Shown here: positions 9,259 through 19,276 of the stretch, piece by piece | How positions within the stretch are numbered: position 1 is the stretch's first letter | How the letters are laid out: every line of letters starts with the position of its first letter | NCBI GenBank assembly: GCA_004151065.3 | Contig: NWUY0300071419.1 | Span: 7,521 to 28,139, forward strand | Direction: 5' to 3' | From: Larix sibirica | Taxonomy: Eukaryota; Streptophyta; Pinopsida; Pinales; Pinaceae | Length of the DNA: 20,619 nucleotides | Position numbers and translations under genes: made by a program | Notes under the pieces: model-generated | What the model saw: only the letters and a program-made list of their open reading frames with translations | The model's database searches: none | Told to the model about the DNA's origin: nothing

Positions 9259-10260
9259 CAACCATCCTGCAGACAATAGAAATTGTAGGGCAGAAGACCA
9301 ATAATTTCCTCCCTCCTAGTTACATCAACCCTATTGTGATAAAAGCTGGATTTCGAAGAACTAACAAGCATGCCTGAGGCATCACAAAAGATCTTAATAA
9401 GCTCCATATATTTTCTCCATTCTGACACAGTATCAATTCCAGCCACCAAAACATCATTTACAAATAGATGTGTCAGAAAGAAGTCACAGGAAATCTTAAG
9501 ACCTTTTATCAAACCTTCACTCTTATCCTGATTAACTAATTTGCTAAAACCATCAATAACCAACAAGAATAGCAGAGGTGATAAGGGGCATCCCTGTCGA
9601 ATTCCTCTCGAACACTGGAAAAATGTCAAAGGAGCACCATTAACCAAAACATCAATATTCATAGACGAAACACATGCCATTATCCAGTTTAAAACAAGAG
9701 GAGGAATACCAATTTGAATCAGAATCAATCTCAGAGATACCCAATTAACTCTATCATGGGCCTTCTCCAAGTCCATTTTCAATAAAAAATACTTTAATTT
9801 TCGAGATTTGATAGAATGCATAAGTTCTTGTGCAATCCCAACAACATCGTGAGTTTGCCGATTCTGTAGGAAACCAAACTGTTCTTATGTAATGTGTGAT
9901 GAAAGAAAAGCCTTCAATCGTTGAGCAATAATTTTAGAGACTAACTTATAAGCCAAATTGCATAAAGCAATTGGGCGAAACTGTCCAAAGGATTTTGGCT
10001 TACTGCATTTTGGTATCAAGGTGACAAATGTTGAGTTCAAAGAACTAGAAATGTATCCATTTAATCTAGTATACTCAACCATAATTAGAACATCCTCCCC
10101 CATAATGTCGAAAAAATGGATAAACACCTCCATAGACTAACCATTAGGTCCAGGACTCTTTTCCTTCGCAAAGAGTTTTAAAGTTTGTTCAATTTCTTCT
10201 AGAGTAACTTCCTTCCCCAGCTCCTTAGCCTCAAGATCATCAAAAAAATGCGGATAGAGT
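8989..10260 (-). pseudogene. LINE-B reverse transcriptase domain, split by an A28 run
   Basis: Landmarks: SPGPNG, TLIPKCSKPKSFGQFRPIAL (fingers), EQFGFLQNRQTHDVVGIAQE, motif A LKMDLEKAHDRVNW, motif B GIRQGCPLSPLLFLLVIDGF and motif C HLFVNDVLVAG. Family members have FVDD or FADD, so the first catalytic Asp is Asn. The thumb region after the homopolymer reads NLKPNGYLIKDWRWI, LYVDGRLTLVKDVLIG and FFNFLWTGG. TAG at 10137 replaces a likely Trp, and TAA at 9885 precedes EQFGF. The homopolymer removes the usual LGF-type residues before LKPN and changes the frame. Confidence 0.9.
9231..9258 (+). repeat. A28 homopolymer inside LINE-B RT
   Basis: Twenty-eight consecutive A (T on the coding strand) sit between residues DGC and NLKPNGY of the LINE-B RT. 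They replace about eight expected codons and shift the frame. It could be an expanded short A run, the scar of a minimal retroinsertion, or an assembly or sequencing artefact. Confidence 0.95.
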
Positions 10261-10779
10261 CTAGCAACCTTCAGTTGAGCGCTCTGATCACACTAACCCG
10301 TATCCTTATAAATATTTCCAAAAAATATATTCGCCTCATCCTGCAGCTTATCCAATCCAGTAACTAAATTGCCATGACCATCCATGATTTCCCAAATAGC
10401 ATTCATATTCCTCCTTGAAGAAGCAAAGGACTGAATTTTTTTTGTATTTTTGTCACCATGCTCAATCCACAAAGCATGACTCTTAAGCCACCACTCCATT
10501 TCTTCCTACAAAATAAGAAGCTTCTTTTTCTATTCGATACGCTTTAAATCCTTGAATACATCACTTTCCAACTTACCCACAAAATTTGCTAATTGTAAAC
10601 TCTGAATTTTTTCTTCAAGGAACCTAATATCCCTTTTATCCTTTGCTTTCTGAGCCTTGATCCACCATGTAACAACATATTTGAGCTTCCTCATCTTTAA
10701 ACTAAATAAGTCCAAAGGATTTAAGTCCTCTAGTTCAGTCTTTAACAAGAAATCCCGAACTAATGAACAAAATTCAATA

Positions 10780-11534
10780 TTCCTCAGCCAGGAGCTATTA
10801 AATTTAAAAGGAAATTTAATATTTGCAACAGTATCATCCATCTCTAAAAATACTGGCCCGTGGTCTGAAAACTTAAACTCGCCAACCCATGTCTGAAACT
10901 TCTGAACTGAGCAAAGAAGGGACGATTTAACCAAGAATTTATCTAATCTCTTATGAACACCATCCAACCCTAGCCTCCCATTTGTCCAAGTTGGAGATAT
11001 AACATTTGGAAGCACATCAACTAGATCAAACTTGTTAGTCATATGACTAAAAAAACAGCCAACTCGTCCAGTCTGGCAGTAGTCCCCCATACCTCCGAAG
11101 TAGATTTGGTAAAATTCAAATCACCTGCAAGAATAAGATTTCCAAGTCTTAAAGACCTAGAAGACATAAGAGCTTCCCAGAATCCCCTCCGGTCTTTATA
11201 TGGGGCATAGCAGTTTAATATAAAGAGATTAATATTGAAGCTCAAGCTCCACCCCTCCATCAAAATACCCCATTGAGTTTTATAAACATGAAATGAATAT
11301 AAAAGAGGATTCCAAGCCACCAATAACCCCCCTGATAAACCAACAGAGCAAACAGACAGTCGAAACCTCCCACCTAGGAAGGATCCCAGCTAATTTGGAC
11401 ACAAAAAAAGTAGTCTCACACATAGTCTCTTGCAAAAGAATAATCCCTAGGCTAGTAGAAAGGAACAGAATGGATAAGGCCTGAGCCCGAGAAACCTTAC
11501 CCAATCCCCTAACGTTTAATGACAAAAGAGACAT
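10780..11534 (-). pseudogene. LINE-B apurinic-like endonuclease domain
   Basis: Landmarks: LSLNVRGLG (Asn7), LLQETM (Glu36), then after a frame change GGLLVAWNPLLYSF, NCYAPYKDRRGFW, LILAGDLNFTKS, after a second change DLVDVLPN and RLDKFLV, and finally FSDHGPVFLEM. The Asn, Glu, Tyr, Asp/Asn and Asp-His boxes expected of the exonuclease-endonuclease-phosphatase fold are all present, unlike in LINE-A. Only the two indels (near 11300 and near 11060) disable it. It would nick target DNA to prime reverse transcription. Confidence 0.82.
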
Positions 11535-11556
11535 TAAAGACCATCCATGACAGGGT

Positions 11557-13146
11557 TCAATGCTCTAAGGTCCCATAAGAAACAAACTTACAGTCATTAC
11601 TCACAGCCTCCTCCAATATTTTGGAAACTGATTGATAAGAAGAAGCCCCCTCCAAATCATTATGAGTCACAGTTTTATTTTTTCTACTCCTCCTAATAGT
11701 GACATTCTGAAACCATAAAGAATGAAGAGGGAGAGCATCTGAATTGGTCGAAGGGTTCTTTGAAAAAACAGGTAAAGGGGATAAACAATCAGTCACAGAT
11801 TTGGCATCATCCCCACTTACACCCAGAAAAACATCCTCCGAAGTGTAAACCCCTAAACTGTTAACAATCGTCGGGTTAATAACCTTACTCAAATCATAAG
11901 AACATACAGGATTACGAGTTGTTAAATATCCCTTCTCGGTATCAGAGGCAAGCAAATGAGGATCCACAGAATGATGATACCCATCCCTACCAACTTCCAC
12001 AAACCCATTTAATAAATCCTTATTAACCAGATGAAAACCCCCATCCTTATCACGTCCATCTAAGGGAGAATCAACCAATGACTTCGAAAGAGCAGAAGAG
12101 GGACACCCAGATACCATAGGGTTTCCTAATTTAAGGATGACCTCCCCCGCAGATATTTGTGTATCTAAAGAGTTCTCCACATCTAAAATAAAAGCAATCT
12201 CATCCTTAGAAACACCTTTATAGGGAGTTTCAGACAGAGTGGAACACTTACCAGATGAATGGTCTTCAGAACTAGGCCCAGGTCGCTCTGGAGATACAAA
12301 CCCTTCATTCTGTCTGCAAGAATCCAGTCGAACGAGAAGTAAAGGGAACTTATCTTGCATATGTCCAGTGTTTCGACAAAAGAAGCATCGAAAAGGAACT
12401 TTAAAGAAATCCAAACGCTGCTTCTAAATACGAGATCCCCACACAATCTCTATGTCCGCAGGAAGACCTTTGCGCATATCAAATTCAACCATAATCTTTG
12501 CAACCCGACACTCCATACCAAAAAGAGAATTCCTGTCCATTCTGATAAATTTCCCAACCGAATTCGCAAGTCCTATAAGAACATTCTCGGACCAAAGTTC
12601 AATAGGTAAACCAGGGACCAACATCCACATATGTCTTCACTCCTATTTCTCACGAAGAGGGTCAAAGGAGATATGCCAACGCTTCAAGATTAAGGAGCCA
12701 TCCTTGAAGAGCCAAACTCCGTCCAAAATCTTGTCCAAACAAGCCGACTCCAGAAAAATAAATAAAATCCATTTGTTCATTAAGAGATTTACCCTCGGCG
12801 CAATACCAACTATGGGAACCCAGAACTTGTTTACCCAGTCTAAAATTTCACTTTTTGAACCCGAAGTGAATTCGAGACGACCCACTAGAGCCCCTCCAGC
12901 CAACATTTCTATCCTATCCAAATTTGTGGATTCATTGATAATAAACCAATCCACATAATCCCTAGCCTTGATGGCCTTTGCTTGTCTCCTTAATCTCGCC
13001 CTCTCCCCAGAAAGTTTAGCCGAAACATAGGATCCCTTCTTAGCAGCATATAAGGGTTTTCCAGAAACCCTTCCCTCTTCAACACCAACACATCCCCCCA
13101 CATCCACATGTGAAAAAGACCCGACTTTTGTGAAAGGGCTTTCCAT
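11557..13146 (-). pseudogene. LINE-B ORF1 (DUF4283-like domain and zinc knuckle)
   Basis: From ATG 13146 to TGA 11557-11559 the frame is constant (529 codons), broken only by TAG 12643, TGA 12637 and TAG 12424. Residues about 75-170 look like the DUF4283 domain of plant LINE ORF1 (RLEFTSGSKSEI, VWLFKDGSLILKRW, then MLVPGLPIELWSENVLIGLA). Near 12390-12350 a CCHC knuckle reads CFFCRNTGHMQDKF, with the last Cys replaced by Phe. The remaining 270 residues are Ser-rich and low in complexity, as usual for ORF1 tails. The protein would coat the element RNA and escort it to the nucleus. Confidence 0.8.
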
Positions 13147-13380
13147 TTAAAAACCTAACCGACTACCACCGGAATCCAATCAACACCTAGCTACAAGAAA
13201 GAAAAAAGCAGGAGCCCACCAGCACGACACTTGGATCCCACTACACCTTGAGTAGGGAAAAAAATAAAAAACCAAGGATAGAAAAGAAGTAGAAATCCAA
13301 TAAAGATAAAGATTGGAAAACAAAAAGTATTTGAAAATGTTTTCGAGCTTCAACGAGCAAAACCTTCCCACTTTTTTTAT
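13147..13380 (-). other. LINE-B 5' UTR
   Basis: About 230 bases precede the ORF1 ATG on the minus strand. On the plus strand the block ends in a T7 run (13373-13379), beyond which the sequence changes character. A 63-codon minus-strand open frame (13371-13180) is hydrophobic and unlike any known protein. In plant LINEs the internal promoter sits in this region, but no specific element could be picked out. Confidence 0.4.
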
Positions 13381-14090
13381 ACTTGGCTGGTACTAGGTTG
13401 ATTCTTTCGAATCAACTTGACTCCAAGTTTTTGAAAACTCAAGAAACGAGTCTCCTACCATTGTTCCCAGTCCAAATCTGCAGAAAAACGCCAAAAACCC
13501 TCCCAAAAACCCTCATGAACCCACTATGGTGGGCTACTAAACTTGGCATAACTTCAAAACTAGTTACCACTATGCATTAACACATATATGTTATCTATGT
13601 TGTTTAAATAATAAGAATGACCATTTTTATGTTAATAAAAAATAATCAATTAAGTTAATGATCTGGAAACAAGTTAATTTTAAATAAAAACAAAATTGAA
13701 AATTTATTATAATTTTATTAATGGGTAGTTATTATTACTCTTTATTTCTTATACACAATAAATATAATATAATATTTATTGAGAGACTCGTATGAATCAA
13801 ATTTTACAGAAATCCAAATAATTCATTTCTCTTTTCTTAAAGTCTAATAAACCAAACAGGTCTTAGTGCACAACCACCACCACCATCATCATAATTTATG
13901 TGATCGTTAAGCATTTTATCTATTTATTTGTAAAATATTAAACTAAATTAGTTGTGATCATAAATTGTAGTGAATCATACTAATACATGTTGTTTCTAAA
14001 CAACGCTACATGGTAGCGAAACAACATAGATGAAGTTTCTAAAAACAATATATCATATACTATTATTTAAGACTTGTGGGAGTGGTTTCA
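13381..14090. other. AT-rich spacer without a gene
   Basis: The first 200 bases (13381-13580) are mixed-composition sequence with a weak 65-codon frame that resembles nothing known. TTGATTC-TTTC-GAATCAA at 13398-13415 is a small perfect hairpin. From 13590 to 14090 the DNA is very AT-rich with many short TAAT and ATTA words and no coding signal. I see no RNA gene, terminal repeat or recognisable element. Confidence 0.6.
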
Positions 14091-14099
14091 CATTCTCGA

Positions 14100-14155
14100 T
14101 GGCGTGGTTGGGCAACAGGATGGATGATTGGCTTATTTAAGCTAGGTCGAAATCC
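14100..14155 (+). repeat. Weak SINE/tRNA-like internal promoter (A and B box)
   Basis: TGGCGTGGTTGG at 14100-14111 matches the RNA polymerase III A-box consensus TRGCNNAGYNGG at 11 of 12 positions. GGTCGAAATCC at 14145-14155 is close to the B box GGTTCGANNCC with one base missing. The 45-base spacing suits a tRNA-derived SINE head. No cloverleaf fold, body or tail was confirmed, so this is only a candidate. Confidence 0.2.
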
Positions 14156-14704
14156 CAATTCAAATATAATTATATTGAATGACGGTGGGCCTTAATATAA
14201 TAGGAATCCTCACAACCATGACAAGGTGAAGGCACTTATACCAATGGCAAATCAACTAAGTGATTATTGTTGGATCAAACCTCATGAGTTGGACTAGCAC
14301 CCACGAAGCCAATAGTAGGTACCTTTTTTCTGGCTTTCCCACTATGAATCACACATATTTCAAAAGAAGGAACACTCCATCACAACAATGTATACAGTTG
14401 TCGCGGGGCTAGGGAGACCCAAGGAAAATGACTAATGAAACTAAGAGTTCCTATGGGCTTCTAGGAAAATGATCCCACCTTAAGTGACGTGGCATTTTAA
14501 ATGAAGTGTACCATAGCGTTGTGGTGTAATTAACCAAGTAGGGCCGGCGTCACAACAAATTCTACACTTTTCCATTGTTGCGGCAAACTCAGCGATGGGC
14601 TTGGTGCGAGTGACTCGACAAAGCAGCAAATTTCTGAAGCAGGCGACAATGCAGGGACTTGGAGCAAGTTTTCCGAAACAACGACGAGCAGTGAAGGAAA
14701 AACC

Positions 14705-14764
14705 GCAGTTGCAGCGGATTGGGATAAGTTCACCGCCATTGCGTTGGATTGAGACCAACTCACC
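14705..14764 (-). repeat. Diverged 30-bp tandem repeat
   Basis: Two adjacent 30-base units (14705-14734, 14735-14764) match at about 20 of 30 positions. On the minus strand they read GELVSIQRNG and GELIPIRCNC, with a looser relative (GKLAPSPCIV) upstream. The surrounding open frames (14480-14846, both strands) have no recognisable product and are probably not genes. Confidence 0.35.
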
Positions 14765-14891
14765 GCAACTTAAAAACTTAAGAAAAGACATCGAAACACA
14801 AAAGGACTTGAAAATGTGTTTCTTTCTTAGTGAGGTCAAGTCCTAAGATAATACTAGCCAAGTTAGCCAAGTTGGAGGGAAACACACATTT

Positions 14892-14941
14892 TCTCCCATA
14901 AGAAAATTCAAGGAGGGGAGTATCATCTCCCATAAGAAAAT
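14892..14941. repeat. 16-bp exact direct repeat, 34-bp period
   Basis: TCTCCCATAAGAAAAT occurs at 14892-14907 and again at 14926-14941, separated by an A/G-rich stretch (AAGGAGGGGAGTATCA). The arrangement suggests a short local duplication. No element boundary can be tied to it. Confidence 0.7.
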
Positions 14942-15740
14942 AGTGGGGAAGGTAGTTGCAGTAGCAACAAATTTATGAAGTGAGTGTCTTTTTGGCCATC
15001 TTCCTTGGAACACTAGCCTTTGGAGGCTATTATTTGTCACTCATGGATGAGGTTGTCCGTCTTCTAGGGTCTTATTTTTGTTATCTTACACCATTTTGGA
15101 GAGCATTTGATATATGAGAGGTAAAGGGAGGTCAAACCTTAGATATAAGGTGGCTACTCATGGTTTATTTGCCTGATTTCTTATAGCATTCCACCTTGCA
15201 TTGATCCGGATTTATGTGAGAACGAAATGAAAGAGCATATATAGAACCACATACATAGATATAATGTAGGAAACACAATGATATAGTAAACCCAAATTCT
15301 ATTAACTGAATAAAATAGAACGTACTATAAAAAAAAGCAACTAGAATGGTGGTAGCTATATCTCTGAGAAGAGATGTGGCGGCTACGCTCATTCGTCACA
15401 AGCTNAAAGGAGGATGAAGGGCCTTTTTATCATAAGCATGAAGGTGAAAACCCTAACATCCAAAAACCTAACCCTGGGAGATTATCCATAAAAAGGTTTG
15501 CCGGTCCCGAGGTGGTATAAGTTGAGGAGTCAACTTCCCGGGGTCATAACTTTTGCATACGATCTCCATTTAGGGCGTTTGGTAGCTCGCTGGAAAGATC
15601 TAGCGTAGTAATACACATTCTTCCTGTCTAGTCCTACCTTTAGCTATGGGTGGGATACAGTGTCGCCAAAAAACGTCGTTTAGATCCTCAAAATGTCCCC
15701 ATAAGTTTTGGACATGAAAATATGTACAAACAACCATACT
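14942..15740. other. Non-coding repeat-like sequence with one ambiguous base
   Basis: No coding frame longer than 75 codons and none with a recognisable product. Position 15405 is an N, marking an unresolved base. The stretch 15520-15600 (GTCATAACTTTTGCATACG, then GATCTCCATTTAGGGCG and GCTGGAAAGATCT) resembles sequence I recall from dispersed plant retrotransposon repeats, but I cannot name the family. It is probably old LTR-element DNA. Confidence 0.35.
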
Positions 15741-15880
15741 GGAAAAATTTTCTTGACCTTGTGGAATAGGTTGGTGGCAACCAATATCCATCTAGAGTAG
15801 TCCTCCAACCCGAAAAATTGCCAAATTGGAAAATTTGTCTTGAGCTAGTGAAGTAGGTGGGTGGCCATTGATACCCATCT
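15741..15880 (-). repeat. 53-bp diverged direct repeat, 87-bp period
   Basis: 15741-15793 and 15828-15880 align without gaps at 41 of 53 positions. On the minus strand both encode similar peptides, DGYQWPPTYFTSSRQIFQFG and DGYWLPPTYSTRSRKFFQYG, in overlapping open frames (15900-15600). Whether this was ever translated is unknown; it may be a tandem array decayed to two units. Confidence 0.6.
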
Positions 15881-16062
15881 GAATCATGCATGGTGAACAT
15901 TTGATGGATAATTGTACATGTGGCAATGATTACTCTTTCTTTATGTATGATTTGATTTAATTAGTTGGGGCAGTGAAGTATTTTTCTATTTGTTTACTCC
16001 ATCCTAGACTAGATATACATCTTTAATGTTATTTTATTTTAGAATGAGATGAAGCTCCAACC

Positions 16063-16070
16063 TATATAAG
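16063..16070 (+). promoter_or_regulatory. TATA-box-like site
   Basis: TATATAAG followed by G, with a pyrimidine-rich start-like stretch (TTCTCCCGTTCATTTCTC) about 10-25 bases downstream. The arrangement looks like the U3/R part of a plant LTR, but no matching second LTR or coding region follows, so function is doubtful. Confidence 0.25.
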
Positions 16071-18133
16071 GGTTGGTTCTCCCGTTCATTTCTCATGGTT
16101 GGATTTTGGGATTTCTCTCTCTTTTGAGCCTAACTGACATATCTTTTTCTTGGAGTAAATTTTGTTTTAAGGGTTCCCTTCTTGTTCATGTGTGACACAT
16201 CTCTCTTGCTTGGAGCTTTATGGTTGAAAGATTGTTGGGGTTTTACATTGTTAAATCATTTCTATGCTTTGCTTGGGCCTTTGAAAGGATAATACTGTAT
16301 ACTTAGAGAAATATGTTGCAAGTTAAGTTCTATTTCACCCTTCTTGCCATCTTAATTATATGGGATTTATGTGTTACATATTTTCCTTAAATAGGATTGT
16401 GTAGCTATAAAACCTTTATCTATAAGGTGCATCTCGTAAAGCTTGAAAGGAAGTGGATACTTCATTTGATCCTCTCCCTTATATACCCTAATTCACCTTC
16501 AATCCACCAAGTAGATTACAATTAGCAGATGCAATTATGTTCTCTTGTTGACCTATTTGGAAAGGTCCTCTTAGTTGGTGATCCTTTGACTCCATTTTCC
16601 CTTTGATCAGATTGGCACTAATTCTTGGAGTGGTCCCCCTCATTCTCCCATCACCTATTATATACTCCTACACCTCAAAAGAAAACATTATGTTAGGGAA
16701 ACATCTTTAAATAACCTTGCTCCTCATTTTATTTTCCATATTAATCATATTTTAGGGACTATCCCCATTGAGTTGGAGAAGAGACAACCTAAAGTTGGAA
16801 TGGGATTGGTGTGTTTCCATTGGATGTTCCCCTTTGGTTCCCTTAACTACTTTGCTTCTTTGGGACCTAAATCAATTATGCTAGTTTGGGAGGTAACACT
16901 ACCACATAGCACCAACAATCTAGGCATCAACTAATAGTGTGATTTCCACTACCCATAAGATCCAAGAAGGTGAAACCTAAAAATAATGTAACCTTTTACC
17001 AATATGCCAATAGTAATATACTCAACATCAACAACTATTACTACGCTACAATTGAACTGAGGATTTTCTTTTAGATTTTCTATGCATTCTTGTTTAATGG
17101 CCCCGACCCCTCACTGTAAACATTTGGGAATTTGATAATGAGAATACAAACAAGAAATCCTATATGATAATAGATTCATGAGCTTAGTTTTTGGTATCTA
17201 ATTCCAAATTTATCTCAAATGTTGTATGCAATTCTGAAAACATGAAGAAAATGGATTAGGAAAAGGTTGTTGGCATGCAACTCATAGATCTCCTTCAATG
17301 CACCTAGTTATGGAAAAACTAGAGTACAACCAAACATGAATGATGAAACATGAAAATAGTCAACAAGAGAATAAATTCCATATGAGCAGTAGCCCTTATT
17401 AATATTGAGAGACAATTAAAAAATGAATACAATACAATGAACTAGTTACTAAAGTTGCTAAGACATATCCATTAAAAACTACACAACCGATCTGGAAAGA
17501 GAATAAGAAATACTAATAGTAATGTACTGCAATGACATTTTCTTTTTAAAAAATATTTATTAAAACAACATGTAAGCCTAGTTAAATTTCAAGGTAAGAT
17601 GCCTTCCTTCTAATCCCCAAAGTAGATCAATTTTCAATTCATCGTAGCTAAGTCACTAAAAACATATATAAAATGCAAAGAACCAACCCAACGATATATA
17701 ACAAACTAATTAATATGATATGATATATAAGCTAAGTCATTGTTTTGGGTAATAATTCTAGTGGTTGTTCTAATTGCTAAGTAATAATAATATGATGTAT
17801 TGTTGCAAATCGATGAAATTGGAAAGAGCATTGAAATGGCTTGAATAGATATATTAAATTAGATTTTAAATGAGGACATGAGGAATAGTATTCCGCTCAA
17901 CCATGCCAACCATGAGGACAATCGATTTTGGCAATAGGACTTCCAAGACAACAACAAATATTCCTTTGAGATGGGATTAGGCCCTATCTATATCCCACAA
18001 CAATTGAAATGGCGGAAATGACAATAAGTCAGTAAACGAATATATATATTTTTGTGTGATCCATTGATCATGTCTATAGTTTTGAAGAATATGTGGCATT
18101 ATAAGCTATTGTTTTTTATTAATTTTTATTTTA
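16071..18133. other. Two kilobases without a supportable gene
   Basis: AT-rich sequence with stops in every frame; no open frame here reaches 60 codons. 16130-16350 is T-rich, 17100-17900 A-rich with many ATAT words. No tRNA, rRNA, tandem array or terminal inverted repeat is visible. It may contain decayed transposons beyond recognition by eye. Confidence 0.6.
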
Positions 18134-19276
18134 TGACAAATATGTTTTTTTTAAGCTAGCTCTGTCATCCTTCTATTATCGAGTAATTTACATAGTATAC
18201 AAAATTATCATATGGCTGGCCTACCACATGGGAAACCAAGCCATCCATAAGGAACTTAGTCAATCCAGTAGTAAGTATAAGATCCATACCAGTATCAAAA
18301 TTACCTCCAAGGGAGAGATATACCTAGAATAATCGGGAAACTAGGGTCTCTCCCTCCATACATTACTTGTTTCAAAATAAAAACAATTAGCATTTTCCAT
18401 GATAGTCATAGTGTTAGATAACTTATGATTAACCAAACTACGAAGTGTTGTTTTCGACAAAGTTATAGGGTCAAAAATCGTACCAATAGTGTGCTCCTAC
18501 ATTTGAAGCAGGGTATCCATCAGGTCCACTAGGAGATCTAGCTTGGTATGGAGATTGTGTAGGTCATCTCTCATCTCCATGATAAAGAATCAATCTCCTT
18601 TGTGCTATTGGTCTTTGTCCATAGGAGCTTTTCCCAACAAATTTTGTAATCATCCAGTACTGATCTAGAGCCTAGTTGGAGTTTTGATCCTCCAAGGAAA
18701 TCACCACCGATTGACCCTCCACATCCTCAATTTCCCAACGAATAGGAAATGGAATTTCCTGACTGTAAGAATCCTTTGAGTAAGTGTTCTAACTTCGACA
18801 TCTCACCCATTTATCGAGTTCCATGGCAATGAATCATGTGACAATGTTGTGACTAGAGCCAATATCTTTGCGTCTTGCACCGAGCCAAGACCCATGTGCC
18901 TTGGAGCAATGTTGAGACCTGGTCACCCTTCTACCTTACTGAGATCAATATACAAGCAAAAAAAAACACGAATTTTGGTGAGAATAACTTGTCATCTTCC
19001 CATAACAACTATACTCTACGTTGGCATGAAACCAATACAGCATTAGTGCATAAGCAAGCACATTCATTTTCCCACTAGAGACTAAACACCGAGGGGATGC
19101 CTTGAGGCTTCCGTCTTTAACTCCTGGTGTCGTTGTCATGTTGAAACAATCCATTTGTTGATTTCCTTGTACCATCCATCCCTTTTTGGCTGTCGGTTGC
19201 CTCCCTTGGCATGTGGAAGTCAATCATCTGATCACCTGCATTCACAAGTTTTTTCTGACAAATATGTTTTTTTTTT
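18134..19276. repeat. 19-bp direct repeats bracketing about 1.1 kb
   Basis: TGACAAATATGTTTTTTTT occurs at 18134-18152 and 19256-19274 (the second copy runs on to ten T, ending at 19276). The 1.1 kb between holds no convincing gene; minus-strand reading near 18560-18480 gives a short MEMRDDLHNLHTKLDLLVDL helix-like peptide. The repeats could be target-site duplications of an old insertion or chance matches in T-rich DNA. Confidence 0.4.

Larger units (their letters stand above)
7396..11534 (-). pseudogene. LINE-B ORF2 polyprotein (EN-RT-zf-RVT-RNase H), broken
   Basis: ORF2 starts at ATG 11534, 22 bases after the ORF1 stop, and ends at TAG 7396-7398, about 1,380 codons. Frame changes lie near 11300, near 11060 and at the A28 run (9231-9258); between them the frame is long and constant (11060 to 9260, then 9230 to 7396). 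In-frame stops are TAG at 10530, 10506, 10293, 10137, 8833, 8704 and 8101; TGA at 8989 and 7576; TAA at 9885. All domains of a plant LINE ORF2 are present in order. It is younger-looking than LINE-A ORF2 but not functional. Confidence 0.88.
7170..13380 (-). mobile_element. LINE-B: near full-length plant L1-type non-LTR retrotransposon
   Basis: This minus-strand LINE of about 6.2 kb has a 5' UTR (13380-13147), ORF1 (13146-11557), ORF2 (11534-7396) and a 3' UTR (7395 to about 7170). It is the best preserved element in the window: ORF1 stays in a single frame, and ORF2 needs only about three frame changes. It differs clearly from LINE-A in its RT and RNase H, so it belongs to another family. It lies tail to tail with LINE-A. 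Ends are approximate; a possible imperfect target duplication is at 7142-7154 and 13388-13400. Confidence 0.88.

Noticed and set aside
14480-14846. Overlapping open frames of 119, 83 and 77 codons on both strands
   Set aside because: They share one locally GC-richer, repeat-bearing segment; no conserved domain, no consistent start, and open frames on both strands suggest composition.
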